From Ypsolopha sequella (lineage: Eukaryota > Arthropoda > Insecta > Lepidoptera > Ypsolophidae): DNA of 64,000 nucleotides. Location: NCBI GenBank assembly GCA_934047225.1, contig OW203989.1, positions 2,517,977-2,581,976 on the forward strand, given 5' to 3'. Numbering within the stretch: the first letter of the stretch is position 1; every line of letters starts with the position of its first letter. Under the pieces are notes generated by a model. It had not been told where the DNA came from. It saw nothing but the letters and a program-made list of their open reading frames with translations, and did no database searches. A program made the translations under genes and the position numbers. This document shows, piece after piece, positions 1 through 20,900 of the stretch.

Positions 1-6353
<6,353 letters not shown>

Positions 6354-8340
6354 GAACTTATTAGGCCCTGGTACTGCTGGTACTTTTCGCGAAAATTTTC
6401 CAAATTTTAGCTGTTGTGTTAGGAAAGTGTAACTAACTGATCTTGATATTTTGTTTAACGTAGTTTTGAATGTTTTAAGTAAAATGCATAATAATTAAAA
6501 CTTGAATAGACTTGATGTTGTAGTGTCTGGTAGATGTTTCGGGCACTATCTACCGAATTTATTTGATTGTCAAAAATAAAATCGGTGATTTGTCTTTGTA
6601 AACAGGAATATTGTTACAAATTTTCCGTAGCTTTGACACATGTTGTAAAATGAGTCGCTGTAAACTATACAGGTCTAAAAGTACAATTCGTAGTTTTTTG
6701 AGGCTCAACTGAAATGTAATTTTTCCACTTTACGCAGTGCGTTCTAACACTAACGTCCGTCCTAGAGACGGATTTATATTGATGTATGACTATTTAAAGT
6801 TACCTTTGTTACATTTTATTAAGTATTTTTTCTGGAATGTTATCTGAATCCAAATTGACGGGCTGAGTACTGAGAATTTGGTAGCGTGTTTAGATATGAC
6901 AATATGGACTTTGCTGTAAAAGCAAAAGGTCGGAAATCGTGTGACCGAAGTGATGGTTGATGATATGTGATTTATATTTTATACTTGTAGCGCTGTAATC
7001 TCAGTGTAAAGTAGATGTATGTTCTTTGTACATTTATTCTATTAGATCTTTACGTAAGTAGTGTTTTTATTATCTATTCTATCATATGCAATACTTTTTC
7101 AGCTAGTCTGTTATTCTAAATTGACCCGTGATTTTCTTAGTCATCTCTCATATGATTTCTGGGAAAAAATTTGGTGGCAAGTAAAATAGTTTTTTTCTAT
7201 GCAAAGTTAATGGAGCTGTTAGTTATTATTATTGTTTATTTCGCTTTAACTTTAATTTTTTTGTTTGATAATTTTATATTGAAGGATTGAAGTATACACT
7301 TTATATCGAAATGGTGCTAGATGCTTGATACTACTCGTTTATTGTTTGCTGTAGTTGTTAGGATTTGTATATAGAAGTGTAGATTATAAACTCTAACATC
7401 AGGGGGTCGTAACTAGGCGGCCTTTTTTTCAACAAATATAAATTTCTTGACTAAAAATTGCCATCATTAATTTGCTGAAAAAGTTAAAATATTTTACGGG
7501 GTGATATGGTGATATGAACTGTGTCCTGAATTTTTACTTTTGTTATCATTTTAAGAATTAGAAAGAACGTGACTGAAGAGACAGGGACATAAGTAGCTTG
7601 GTGGAGAGTAAGATTATGTAGTGTAGGTTTTGTACGAGATGGCCAAATTTTCTAATTATCAAAATTTACGAATTCCTATTCTTTTATTCTTGACTTCTGG
7701 CAAATTACTGGTAGATTAAAAATCAATTTACCCGTACCTTTTAGTTTCTCATTAAATGCAATTTAGGAAGCGATTTTGAGAATCATAGTTTACGTAAAAG
7801 TTAAGTTCATTTATTAATATATTAAGGTTTACTTTTAGTCATTGCTGTATTTAAATACGTATTGTTTAATCAAAAAGTAAATTTTGCCTCTACAAATATC
7901 TATATGAATATAACGAAAAGTGCGAATTTGGAAACAATATTGAATGTAATTATGATATAGTGGTATTTTTGTATAAAGTATCTATTATTTTAAATAAGTA
8001 AAAACTTTGAAGCAAAGCTATTATAAATAAGTACAAAATCCATAAAGAAGTACGATTTTTACTTAGTTCAGCCCAGTGCATATGTATACTGTATACTAAC
8101 AATGGATGGTTTGATTCATTAAAAATTTAAACAGCCTTATTTATCAAAGCGAAACTTCGTCGTTACTCTATTATATTCAGACTGTTACAATTTTTGTGAA
8201 TTACTCCCTTAATTATAGTGTTTTCTCAGGGAAAGCCATAAAATATTAGTGTTAAAGATTAATAATATATCAGCATTGATATTGATAATAATATAAAGAT
8301 TATAAATACGCTTAAATAAATATTTTGGCCGAATACTGTT
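6354..8340 (+). terminator. wge 3' UTR with two candidate poly(A) sites
   Basis: AT-rich sequence without open frames follows the wge stop. AATAAA occurs at 6575-6580, followed by a T/G-rich run (short isoform). It occurs again at 8315-8320 with a downstream T-rich stretch (long isoform, about 2 kb UTR). No repeat family was recognised here, which fits a retained UTR. Cleavage positions are inferred. Confidence 0.55.
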
Positions 8341-8415
8341 TTATTTTAATTATTTTTACTGCTAAAATGGGTAAGTATAAAAAATAATTATTTTTCTTAT
8401 CATAGTTAGTAAATT

Positions 8416-8450
8416 TTTATTTCCATAATCACTACATTATACTATTTATT
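8416..8450 (-). terminator. Candidate poly(A) signals for the distal FMO end
   Basis: TTTATT on the plus strand (AATAAA on minus) at 8416-8421 and 8445-8450 lies 336-370 bp below the distal FMO stop codon. The plus-strand wge signal at 8315-8320 is about 100 bp away, so the two genes converge almost end to end. Confidence 0.4.
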
Positions 8451-8785
8451 ACAAACTAAAAATACAAACTACATAAATCAACTTATTTAATAGTTAACTT
8501 AAACAGTTGGGTTTTAAAATTGGTAAAAATAAATTAAACAAACAGCACAGGCGATATAAGAGGACAGACTCAATTTAAGGTATTAAAACTTTTGTTTATA
8601 TATCAATATAAACATTTATATATTAAGATATTAGGCCAGCCTCCAAAAACTAAAATCAAGTTTTAAAATACGCCATAATTCAAAATACCCGTCCATAGCA
8701 TATTCAGCATCTTAAGTAGCGCAACTTATTTCTAACTTAACAAAAGTACTTTTAAAATTAGCATACATTTTACAAAAGTTTAAGG

Positions 8786-8977
8786 TCAACAAAGAATCTC
8801 TCGCTTCCCATTACTGATGATTTCATAGGTGTCGTCATCAATGATCTTGTAGACGTCTTGTCGATAGCTCTTCAGGTTGTGTAGAAACCGTGCTGAGCTC
8901 TCTTCCCTGACCTTGGTGAGGACCGAAGGTAGACCAGCAGTGTTGGCTTCTTCTGCTAGCGAAGCGTAGTATTTCTC
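8786..8977 (-). CDS. FMO last exon, distal version
   Basis: Acceptor gtgtccatag, phase 0, 63 codons to TGA at 8788-8786. The product is EKYYASLAEEANTAGLPSVL, then ESSARFLHNLKSYRQDVYKI, ending GKREILC. No other FMO exon lies between the two versions, so this is either an alternative terminal exon or the only remnant of a second gene. The frame is intact, with conserved YY-SLA, LP-V-TKV, SS-RFL and Y-IIDD. Confidence 0.82.
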   Translation of the reverse strand, partial: EKYYASLAEEANTAGLPSVLTKVREESSARFLHNLKSYRQDVYKIIDDDTYEIISNGKREILC

Positions 8978-11900
8978 CTATGGACACGAAAAAACAATTG
9001 TTTGTATTGTAACAGGTTTTAACGAATCGTTCATGAACCTCAGGTGCGTCGTCAGTTAATGCTGCCTTAGGGCCAATCAGAAGCCAAAGGGATAAAGGGA
9101 GCGTGGCTTAAGAAATAATGACGGGGCTTATTTCTTTTAACTGTTGTTGATTATTCCTTTTAACTCTTAGGTACTTACAAAACCGATTTTGATGTTGTAA
9201 TTACCATAATGAAGTATGGGAGTAGATAAATATAATTTTAGTTGCCTCCACAAACAATCCAGCAAAAGATTTATTATTATTTATTTATTTTAGTACGGGA
9301 AAAACATAAATTAGTAGGTATCTTGAGGATATACTGGATACGAAAAAATATACAATATACTGACTTGAATTGAAGTAACAAACAGTTATTAAAATAGACA
9401 AAAGAAAATCTGTTAAAAACACATACATTTTAAAACACAAAATTAAAAGATCTGATTTCTAACCTTGGAATCATAATAAGCAACACGATAAGAGAAACAT
9501 TCAACGGAAACAAGTATCTTGAAACAAAACAAAGTTCGAAAAATCATTTAAACCTATTATGGAATAATGGACGGAAGAACAGTCGCTGCTTAGGGCACAA
9601 GGCGAGCAAGAAAACGATAAAAACCGATAAGACGACCCAGTAGCTGCCAACCAATAAACTATCAAAGTAAACAACTCGATATTTCAATAAGGACTGGAGC
9701 TTGTGCGGTTGTACTTGGCATGGTTAATTTATAAATTACCCATTTCAAGCGATTGCCTAGTGCTGGACAGAAAGTGAAAGGATCAAGACGTGGTGAGCAG
9801 TGTACGCAGCGAGTTTATCGAAGTTCTATGAAGTCTGAATAAAATAGTTCCGAAGATCTTTGTGCTCCTAGTATTACAATACATACATTTAATATTATTT
9901 TTCCATTACCTTATTGTATTTGTGTGTTATGTAAGTATTTATATTGTTATCAGAATTAAATAGATTTCTGTTTTCATTTATTTAAAATCCCATGAATCTG
10001 TAAGATGGATCTGAGCCACGATCTGAACTGCGATCCTTCTATTTACCATTGTTTTAGCGATAATGAGAATTACTTGGGTTAAAAATTATAAAATTAAGGT
10101 CTCCATAACGAGGATACTTACTTATAAATAACTCAATTACATAATCGATACTTATACCTTCAAACAAAACCGCATAATATTTTCCCGATTATACCGTAAA
10201 CTGTCCCAAAGAAACATCTCTTCGCAAATGTAAAAAAAATGTCCTCACATTAATACATTTTTGTAGATACTAAAATTTAAGAACCTAGGAGGTCTAGGTA
10301 CATGTCGCGACAGTAAATAATGCATATTGTATCGTAGTGTCATCTCTGTCGCACGAAGCACTAACAGTCCGGTGATGTGCATTATTTTCTGCCGGGTACT
10401 ATACTAAAATTGTTGTATAGGCAAGTATACTCTATTTTTCATTTGCGCTGTATGTTGCTATGGGAAAGTTGTTCAGTATGATCAGCACAGTATGTGGTTT
10501 CATTTAGTAGATAAACAAAAGTAAATAAGACTAAATAATCAGTGAATCTGTCAGTCAAAAGGCAAAAGTCAGGTAAAGCCATTCTGTGGGGTAAAGCCAT
10601 TCTGTGGGGTTAAACCATTCTGTGGGGTAAAACCATTCTGTGGGGTAAAACCATCAGTTGTCAGGGTCAGGGTATTGCGGTTACAAGAATTTTAAATAAA
10701 AATATCGTTTGATTCGATTAACAATTATTAGCTCATAATTTTGATTTGTACGTCAAAAATATTTATTGAGGCAATTCTGTTTTTTTTTTCGGAATATTAA
10801 AGACAAAGGACATGTATTGAGATAATAGATTATTGTTATTAAGAAATCTTAAAGTATGAGAACGTTGTAAAGTTCAAGTGGTTTTAGAAACGCTACTTAT
10901 CTATAAAAATACGTTCCGGGCGTATTTAGCTTGCACGTTGAGACAATTTTTATCTTATTTTTATTTGGGCAGCAGATAGAGGGAGCTAGCAACTGTTTAA
11001 GGGTTTTATTTTTATATATTGATTTGAAACATAGTTTATGAAATATACTCAATTTTATACTAAAATCAGTAAGTAATCTAATCTGGTCAAATGGATCCCC
11101 TAAACACCCCCCTTATATACGCCCGTGTTGAATTATCTACTCAGTTAAAATGTATTGAACAACTGATATTTTAAAATATCATGTTTATTTCTTAAAAGTA
11201 AATAAATTGTTATAAAAAATAGTAGATGCTAGTGATTGTTGGCACTTGGTGGAGTTTATAAAACATTGTTTTAAAAAAACACTTGTACTTATCCACATAT
11301 TACGTACAACTTTATTATGCCCGACCGGTTTCGCTATAAAGAATTTTCTAGGGCTTTTTACACATCGTAACTAACAAATAAATCTTATATGTAAACTACA
11401 ATCATGTCTAAAATGACGTGCAATTTTTGCACGTAGATTGCACGTCATTTTAGACATGATTGTAGTTTACATATAAGATTTATTTGTTAGTTACGATGTG
11501 TAAAAAGCCCTAGAAAATGCTTTATAGCGAAACCGGTCGGGCATAATAAAGTTGTACGTAATATGTGGATATGTACAAGTGTTTTTTTAAAACAATGTTA
11601 TAAAAAACATTAGTAGATTCAGCCAATAAGGGCGATACATGTGTATATATATATCTTGTTTTTTTTTGTTTCAGTGAGACCTATATTTATAAAACTTCTA
11701 AGTGAATAAAGCACTGAATTTCGATTAATTTATATTATTTCCATCAAGATGTGATACAGTATTTCTGTCATGAAGTAACAAAACGGTTATATAATGCAAT
11801 TCTACTTTATTATTTTTAATTAACATTTTATAATATCACAACAGTAAGGTATAACTGATCTACGTAAACATCGATGTAAAAATAACCTATAAAGTATTCT

Positions 11901-14900
11901 AATAAGTTCGTATTACAATTATAATGATATTGATTGATTGGGATAATTAAAATGTATATAACATATTTTAATTTTTATTTATTTATTTATTTTCAGTTAC
12001 TAGTACAATATTTTAACATTGTTCAGTACCATGAAACAATGTTTGGTTTGTCTTGGTCCTGGAGTCTACGATACTTTAAAAGAATATAATTTGTAATGGA
12101 TGTAACGAGTTAAATACTAACTTACTAAGATAATCCTACGTTTCATCACTCAAAACTACGTATGGGATTGTAAAAAATAATAAAAATATAAATTCCTCAA
12201 CAACGCATTCCCGCGCCTCTATAGCAGACGTAGTCTTCATCATCGATAATCCTGTAGCTATCGGTCCTATAAGTGACCAGGTCATCCAGGAACCGCTGGC
12301 TGCTGTCATTGTGGACCTTGGTGAAGACAACCGGCAAGGCAACGGCACCAGACTCGGCAGCCAGTGAAACGTAATAGCCACCCTGGGGAACCCACAGTTG
12401 TATGGAAGGTTTGTATGGGCATTCGCGAATGCAATGGTTTCGCAGCAAGCAATAAATAAAAACCTTGTTTTTCCATACATATTCGAAATAATTTTAAAAT
12501 CTTATTCGACTTAATATAGTTTTGTGAAACAGTCGCAGTTTTTCTTTGAAACCTTTCTCGAGCGATTTAGATATTTCAAATGAGAGTCATTGTTTATCAA
12601 TAGATTGCCTACTCAAATGAGGTTTCACTTTCCTATTGATAATGTAAACATTAAACTATCATGAACCGTGATGACACGAAGAAGACCATGGACATAATAC
12701 TAATATGTAACTTGGTTTCATTTTACAAAGGAAAACACTGACAATCCTGACAAAGTACTTTAGTTTAAACTAGCATAGTAAAATTCCACAATAAGGGGTA
12801 AATATTATCAATTTTTGCATCTACATAATATATTAGAGCATAGAGCGGCTATATTCACTTCCAGCATATGCGATGTGACGGTCTATTCAGGCCCGTAAAG
12901 AGGGGGAGATTTGAATATTTGAGTTTATAATGAAAATAAATTAATATTTGGATGATGGTAAAGCATGGATTATAGTGATATTTGTCATTATAGTAGTTCA
13001 AATTTAGTATAGTTTCCTACCAGTTGATTTTTAAACGGGTTAGTGTTGACACCTGCGACCCGGGTAGGAAACCCAACTCGGTGTGAGTTTATGAACGACT
13101 ATCAGATAGGAATTCAGTGGCGTGCATAGAACTTTTTTCCGGAAAAGCAATCAGAAGGTCAACATTGACAATAAAAAAAATATGAAAACATTTAAATAAC
13201 ACTTTGAAAAAAAAAAGTTTGTATGACGCCAGGGTAGGCACTAGGCACTGCCTACCCTAGAGTGAACGTTTAAATACACACTTTTATCTTTTCAAAGTGT
13301 TGTTTAAATTTTTTCATGTTTTTTTTTATTGCCAAACTTGACCTTCTGATTGCTTTTCCGGAAAAAAGTGCTATGCACGCCACTGGATAGGATGGCAGTG
13401 CTGAACTTTGTGATAACAGCCGTTGACAAAACGCGCCGTTCTATCTACCTGCATTGGTGCCAACAGTTAGTCCTACAGTGGGTTGGTTGGTGCAACAGCT
13501 ATCTTATCAGTGTATCACCTGGCGGTGAGCTTCAAACTGGAAATGACAGTCTGTTGACAACTCAGGCCAGCCGGAAGCCAAACTGGGCGTCACGTAGCTT
13601 GACATGTCTTTCAGATAGTTGATCAAACTGTCGAGTACTTTTGCTGTGTGATAGTCTGATGCCAACTAAGGGGATTTCCATTTATTTCCATTAGGGGGAA
13701 GGGGCAAGGTGTCAGACCAAATCTCTTGTTTTCTTACATGGGGGAAGGGAAGAGTATAAATATTTTTACGTAGATTGTGTGACATCTATGTATTTTCCAG
13801 TGGCTGATCCTTTATCTGATTAATGTTAAAAAAGGCTGAAACTGTCTTTCATATCATAAATTGATTCGGCAGCCTCTATAGAAATGGCCTGTAATTTTGT
13901 CCCCTCCGACAGGTCTCCGGTTTTGATCATAACTAGTAGAAGTTAAAGCATAAAGTTACCTGATCAGGCCCCATCATGTGCGCCTGTCGCTTGGTGTAAC
14001 CCCTGGACGCGCGGTCAGACTTCTCCTCCTCCCAATGCTCGATCATCTGCGCACGCGTCGGCATCGTGAACGTGCCATTCATTGACCGCACGTAGTACCG
14101 CACCTGGAGGTCATGTTAGATTGATTGTTGGGACCATGGGTGCTCTGTGGTTGGGACCTTGGGTTGGGACACGGTAGACGAATCCTAACTTTGTTACAAA
14201 ATTGTAAGTCTACTAGACCCAGATTCTGACTATCGTAAATCTATAAAAGGTTTAAATAACCAAGTTTTATTGGAACGATATACTGATCATACTGAACACC
14301 TTTTCCAAAGGTATATTTAAATAAAATAAAATATAAATATATCGTTACGACATGAATCCCCGAGGGGGTGTCAGAGATGTTCTTGAATGTGAACTGTGAA
14401 ATGTAAGTCACAGTCCACGCTCGGTACGCCTACGTTTCACCGACGAGTATTATCCCAAGTAGCATTCGGGGTTCTATATAAGATGTCTAGTCGTTCACAT
14501 GTACTCCACAAGCTGTGTAAGTCAGCTGTATAAGAGCTGTATAGCTTGCTATAATGCTCTTATAGAACCAGTTTGGGCACAAATTAGACAGCCTTAAGTT
14601 CACTATGGCTGTACATTAGCAGTATAATAGCATTATAATAGCAGTTTAAGTAGTAACATGTGGACTTAAGGCTGACTTACGGCACTATATGGGACGCAGT
14701 GTGAACCATACAACATACATGAGTGTAATAAAGAGTAACAAGTGGCTAAATACACAGCCTCAAATTCACATGTGTCCTATTATTTCTTTATTTTATTATT
14801 AATTTCCTCATTGGTTTGGTTTTGTGTGTGCCATCAGAAACATTAACTCCGGCTGATCAAGGATAAAAATTTATGATAACACGCGGTATACTTAATAATG

Positions 14901-17900
14901 TTAATGCCATGGGAATGCAACTTTATCGTGAAATGTATACATATTTACAGCTAAAATATTCACGCGCCTCTGAAAAAACGCGATATTCATTTTAAAATAT
15001 TTAAAACTGGCTGAGAGGAAATCTACAATTTTCAGTTTTTGATATTATATTGGCATTATAATTATACTACAGTAATTAATTATAACATGAAACCAAAACT
15101 CAATCGCTCTATCTGCGTATTTTGTGATAAATCTGCATGATAATTTTGGAGATTTATTTGGTAAATACTTTAGGTTACGTAGAACAACATGGTGGAAATG
15201 AAAAACGGCTTTGTGAACTGTTATAACTCCAATTTAATGCGGTGAGCATTTAATAGGTTCACATGTGTTCTGTTAGAATGCTGTTAGCTATATGAAGTCC
15301 CACATTTGTACCACTACAGAGCCAATGTCTATAAATTTATTCTAATGTGAACTTATGTACAGCTTTAAGATGTATTTCAGGTCAATTGTGTATCATCGTT
15401 TAATTCTTTCAATATACTGAAACTTTAGAGATCCGCAATAATAATTATTGTCCGTTAAATCGCCTAGCCCAGGTACTAAGACAAGTATGAGTACCTAAAG
15501 TACAAATTTTGTAACAAACTAACAAAAATCACTTTTTGTTTTCGTGTGAGATACCGTGGGATAAGTGTAATAGAATATCACATTCACATTCATGTTCAGC
15601 TTACAGCAAATAAGAGTAGTACTTGTGGACAAATAAACTGCTATTGATGTTAATGGACAACACATGTAGTCCTTTTAACAGCCTACAGTGCACATGTGAA
15701 CCATTTAAACACTTCCGTACAGATAGTAAAAAGAGGTTATTTTAATGATCACAAACAAGTCCTACTACAGCTACTAGCTGTATAACAGTCTAAAACAAGT
15801 AAACATAACAGCCTTTGGCTTTATAAATGACCACGTGTGTTCTATTAAAATGCTAGCTCCATAACATCGTACAAGTAGGCCGTTAAACAGCGGTTGCCGT
15901 ATCTCTACCCTCCTATAATGCTCTTAGTCAGACGGCTGACTAAAGGATAGTTGTTAGAGTATTATTACACCAACAATCGTATAAAAGTATAACTCTACAC
16001 CTCTATAAGTCCCTTAGACAGGTGTAGGTGTAATTAATCGCAATAATGCAGCTTCTACATCACGAGTGAACTGTAATAATGCTTCAAGTACACATGGGAA
16101 CTAAATGTGTACTCTTAAATGGAGTAAAATGCTACTTGGGATCGTACTCCCAGTATACGCTTTAGATGGTATGCATTCATGCATGTTTCCTCACGATGTT
16201 TTCCTTCACCGTTCAGCAGGTGGTAAGTAAGAACTATGCACATAAATCCCGAAAAACTCATTGGTGTATGTCCGACAGCGGATCGAACCTGAATCTCAAC
16301 ATCGAGAGGCCAGCGTTTTACCCCGGAGCTAGGTATATTTATTTTGGGCAAGTCCAATTTGTTTTTATTTACGTGGTTATGTGTCTTTGGGAAAATTGAA
16401 GTATATAAGATATAGTCAATAAAATGTAGTATATAAAATATAGTCAGTAAATTCTGTGGTTCCATTAAAAATACCAATTTATTTACAATACAGCTATATT
16501 AAAATAAAGATGCGAAAGCCGGAAACGATGACAGTTAACTTTTACAATGGAATTAATACTCAAGTCACGAAAAAGAATATTATCTGGTTTTTTAGAAAAA
16601 TTACAACTCTATAATTTTTTTACGATTTGTATTTTTTTTATGAAAAGTTGTTTGTATGGACTTGTACCACAACTTGTACTATCGCCAGTTTCCAGCTTCC
16701 GCATCATCATTATAACATCCTGTATAATGATACCAAGTACTCAAGCAAATTATATCCATACATTTGACTTGAGATTTCGATTCGATTCGGGTGGACTTTT
16801 ACAGAGCATAGGTATAGATAGGTTTGCCAAAAGTGTCTCAAGGCTTAAGGCGGCCAACAACTTTTTTTTCAACTTTGTGATTAACCTTATATGAATGGCA
16901 GCACCCTCCAAAATCAAATTCTGGATCCGCCCTTGCATCCACATTGGCGAGGGGTGCATGCACTGTTACCCACCTGCAGATCGAACATGGAGAAGGCGCA
17001 CACGTAGTACGGCACCCCGATGAAGCACATACTGGGGTGCTGGATGTTGACCAGGTGCTTGTACAGCGGCTCCACGCAGTTGTCCTCCACAACGACTTCG
17101 CACGAGGGGTGGAGGAACGGGAAGTTGTATAAGTAGCCTGTGAAGTAGGGAACATTATCATTATTTTATGAACAGTGGGTTTACGTGTGGTCTCCACCGA
17201 GCCTGGTAGAAAGCGTTGATGAGCTAGGATGAAAGGGCAGACTGAAAGCAAGCGAAGCGTTAATCAATCTGTCCATGCAAGGATTTCCGTAAAATTTACG
17301 GAAGTTGGTATAATGGTCGAATGACTAATACTCTGTAGCTGCCTATATATATTCTCCGGATAGGAGAATTTGGTATCTAGAAGAGCGGATACTCGATCAC
17401 CAGCAAATATATACTTGAACCGGGAATGTGATTACTGGCAGTTACGTAGTATCAGTCATTCGTCCGTTACCAACTTCCGTAAATTTGGCGGAAGTGCCAG
17501 GACAGATTGAATAATGCCCACCTGCTTTCATTCTCCTAGGTCTCATCGACACTTTCAACCAGGTGCGGTACTAGTTCAGCGTTAGACCATTGCCAAATTT
17601 AATACGGGTTGTTAATTTGGTTCGCAAATTGCGTCATATGAATATTGGTATACATGAATGACGCTTACTCCAAAAAACAGCATAAAAAAAATTAAAGAAG
17701 GAGATATTAACACCGATTCGGCGCAACACAACTTGACTTAATTGACAGGACTAAACTTAATTTAAATTTTCTGTCCTTTTCTTTCTGTATCGAAAAGACA
17801 AAGACGGGACGCTCAAAATAAGGTTAGTCTTGTCAGTTGTGTTGCGCCGAATCGATACCATTATATATAGAAGTCTTAAAATTTTCTTGATAAATGGTCC

Positions 17901-20900
17901 TGTGGCGCAAAGCACTAGTACCCAGCTACTCGGGTGCCCCACTCCCCTTCCCCCCCACCGACCACCAAAGCTGAGTCAATTTCATCATGTCTGTCGAAAC
18001 GTTTTTATGTTGCCTCCAAAATATCTTTTTTTCGTCGTCAGTATCGTGAACACAACCTACCTTGAGATGGAAGTTACTGACCAAATGAACACTCTGTATA
18101 AGCGAACAATGAAAAACAAATGTGAACTTATCAAAAATAAGTAATGTCTACTAATACAGAAACGTGAAGTTCTAATGAAGTTCGAAAATCTTTCTAAAAT
18201 TAATTGGTAATGTAGTAATCATTGATCTTACTTAATAGTATGGCTTGTTTTAAACAAAATGTTACTTTGTTACTAGCCCTTGTATATTGGCAAAGACAAA
18301 CCAGAATAAAGAAAATCAGAATGAAGTTCAAGAAGCGGGGGAAACTGACCAGTGCAAAGAAAGACCACATCGACTTCTTCTTGAGAACCATCTTCAAAGA
18401 AGACGGATGTTCCCCTCAGCTCAGTCACGTCTGGTTTCTGTTCCAGGTTGTCCGGGAAGACAGTCTTGGGTTTCTCTTTCAGATGGTGAGACAGGATCAC
18501 CTGTATAAAATTAAAGTTTTACTTATTTATCATCGGGCACCTTCTTAGGAATAAGAATTCAAATAGTCAAGGGGAAACGTGGAAGAGGCAAACCAAGGAT
18601 TTAATTTAGTGACCATCTTAAGGTTTAGGATCTAGAAGGTACAGCTCGACCGCTTTAAGAGGATGTATGCTGACCAAATTTGTGACATACTGAAGAAGGG
18701 CAATGTCAAAAGTACCAGGAATAGAAGAGTTTGTTAGACTAAATTGATAGATATAGAAGAGGCGTAAGAGGTGTGTATGGATTGTAGCAGATGCTTACAC
18801 CTCTAGGAGACAGGTGTGAGTATATTTATGTATGTGTTGAGTTTTACCATAGACGAATAAATTCGTCTATGGTTTTACCTTGGTCTTTAACCTGTGCCTG
18901 TGTTTATGATCTCAGAAAAATTTACCTTAGGGCTAACGCTAGTAATTTCCAGGGCAATATCCATGCCCGAGGGTCCAGCTCCGATGACTAACACACGTTG
19001 ACCGGCAAATACTTCAGGTACTCGGTAGTCGTGGCTGTGCATTACGTTGCCTGTAAAAAAATTACTATTAAGATTATAGTCCTTTTTCCTAAGAGCTTAT
19101 TTTGTCAACAAAAAATTACATGTGTACATACTTGTGAACTTTTTTTCTCTTTTTAATACAAACAGAGTCATTAATCACTTGTATACAGGTAATAATCGCA
19201 TATTAAGTAAGTAGATTGCAAATTTTTTACTAAAATTTTAAATAATTTTATTATAAAACTTTAGTAATAATTTGATTGTTTAGGAGCTAATATTGAAGAA
19301 CTTGTATTAGGTAATCAGTAGATGAATGAGAAAAACCGGCCAAGTGCGAGTCGGACTTCTCTCTTTTTGGGTTTTGTACATATGACCAATTATTTCAACC
19401 TAGATATTTATTTAATTTTAGGTAATGCTCTAATTCTGTCAGACATAAAAACTGCAAAATTAAGTTGGTTGAGTATTCGGGGACGTAACCCTAAAACTAC
19501 ATTATAAATCGGCGTTTTTAGTATTTGTTGTAAAATACAGCATATGGTACATAATATACATAAATTTCAAATTCCTAACTGCTTTGGCCTTTGAGATAGA
19601 CCCCGTAACAAAAATGGTCTAAAAAAATAATGTAATTACATTATAAATGCAAAATTTGGTTTTGGGTCAACATTTTACGTAACATATAAAAATTTCAGGT
19701 TTCTATCTCATTCCGTCTAAGAGCTAGAGATCCGTGACATACGAACAGACAGACAGCGGAGTGACATTAATAGGGCTCCGATTTGCCCTTTGGGTACGGA
19801 ACTCTAAAAACGACAAAACGTTGTCAGGGTATTTACCCCCCAAGAGTGAAACGGACATGATTATATGTATGCATGCAAGGACACAAAATATGTCCTAAAA
19901 AGAAAGTATATAACGAAGTTTACAAGTTGTACACTTTTGATTCAGGTAAGAAGCCTAACCTTCAAACTCCCTCAAACCCTTGATGCTGGGGATGAAGGGC
20001 GTGTTGTAGTGGCCGTTGCAAACGAACATGTAGTCGTACTCGCGGGTCTCAGAGACCCCGGTGACCAGGTCCTTGAAGCTGACCTCCCAGAGCTCACCCG
20101 TTGGTGTGCTTTTGGGGATGACGAGCTGAACGTGGCATTTGAACTGTAAAAGGATTGAGATACGGCTTTGACTGCAAAGTAGACCACAATTGTAGTGACA
20201 AAAATAGGTTATACAAGGTGAATTTGTGAACATCGCCCAAATTCATACTTGAGCCTTGGTAAGTGATCAGTATCATGAACCAATAACGATTTTTGTAAAT
20301 TTCATAATAAGAAATTCACAATTATTGTTATCGATTTATGATGCTGATCACTTACCAAGCTTACAGTATGAATGTGGACGATGATCAAAAAGTCACCTTG
20401 TATATTACAAAGAAATATATATGTGAAAAACTATCAAATGTTTTATGATATCGTATGATATCGTAAAAAAATGATATGTTGTAGTGTACGCCACCATCAC
20501 AGTGTATAGACTACCTGTGATCTAAAGCTAGACCAAAAGTTTTGATTGAAATATGAAAAATGTAAAACAAAGAAGTAATTTTATCTCACCTTGATATGCT
20601 CAGTAACTCCATGTTTGTCAGAGTACAGTTGAAGGAAGGCCAGCATGTCTTTGGCTGGTAAGTATGACTTCTCATTGGGTGGAATTGGGAAGTCCGGAAA
20701 ACCCATGATTTCTTTGGGAAGGTTGGTCCTGTGGAAAAATAATCCAGTTTTTTTTATGAATTCCATTACAGGCTTCGTTTGTGTTACTTAATGTAATTAT
20801 TAAAGATTCGTAAGTAGTATTGTATTGTGTAGATCGAGTATTAATTAATTGCTTAAAGATAAAAGTTCTTTGTCTGTAGCTACCTTGAACCTTGTGTCCG

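Larger units (their letters stand above)
8978..12196 (-). other. Interval between the two FMO last exons
   Basis: 3.2 kb with no exon-like frame. It holds an 18-bp minisatellite (10573-10654), a repeat piece near 10450-10530 (also at 21051-21110 and 25485-25560) and a 350-bp foldback (11251-11607). About 9540-9860 is less AT-rich and ends with aataaaatagttcc, resembling a decayed LTR or UTR. It is not identified. Confidence 0.4.

Noticed and set aside
9540..9860. Possible solo LTR
   Set aside because: Contains an AATAAA and a GC-richer body, but no matching TG...CA ends or target duplication could be placed.
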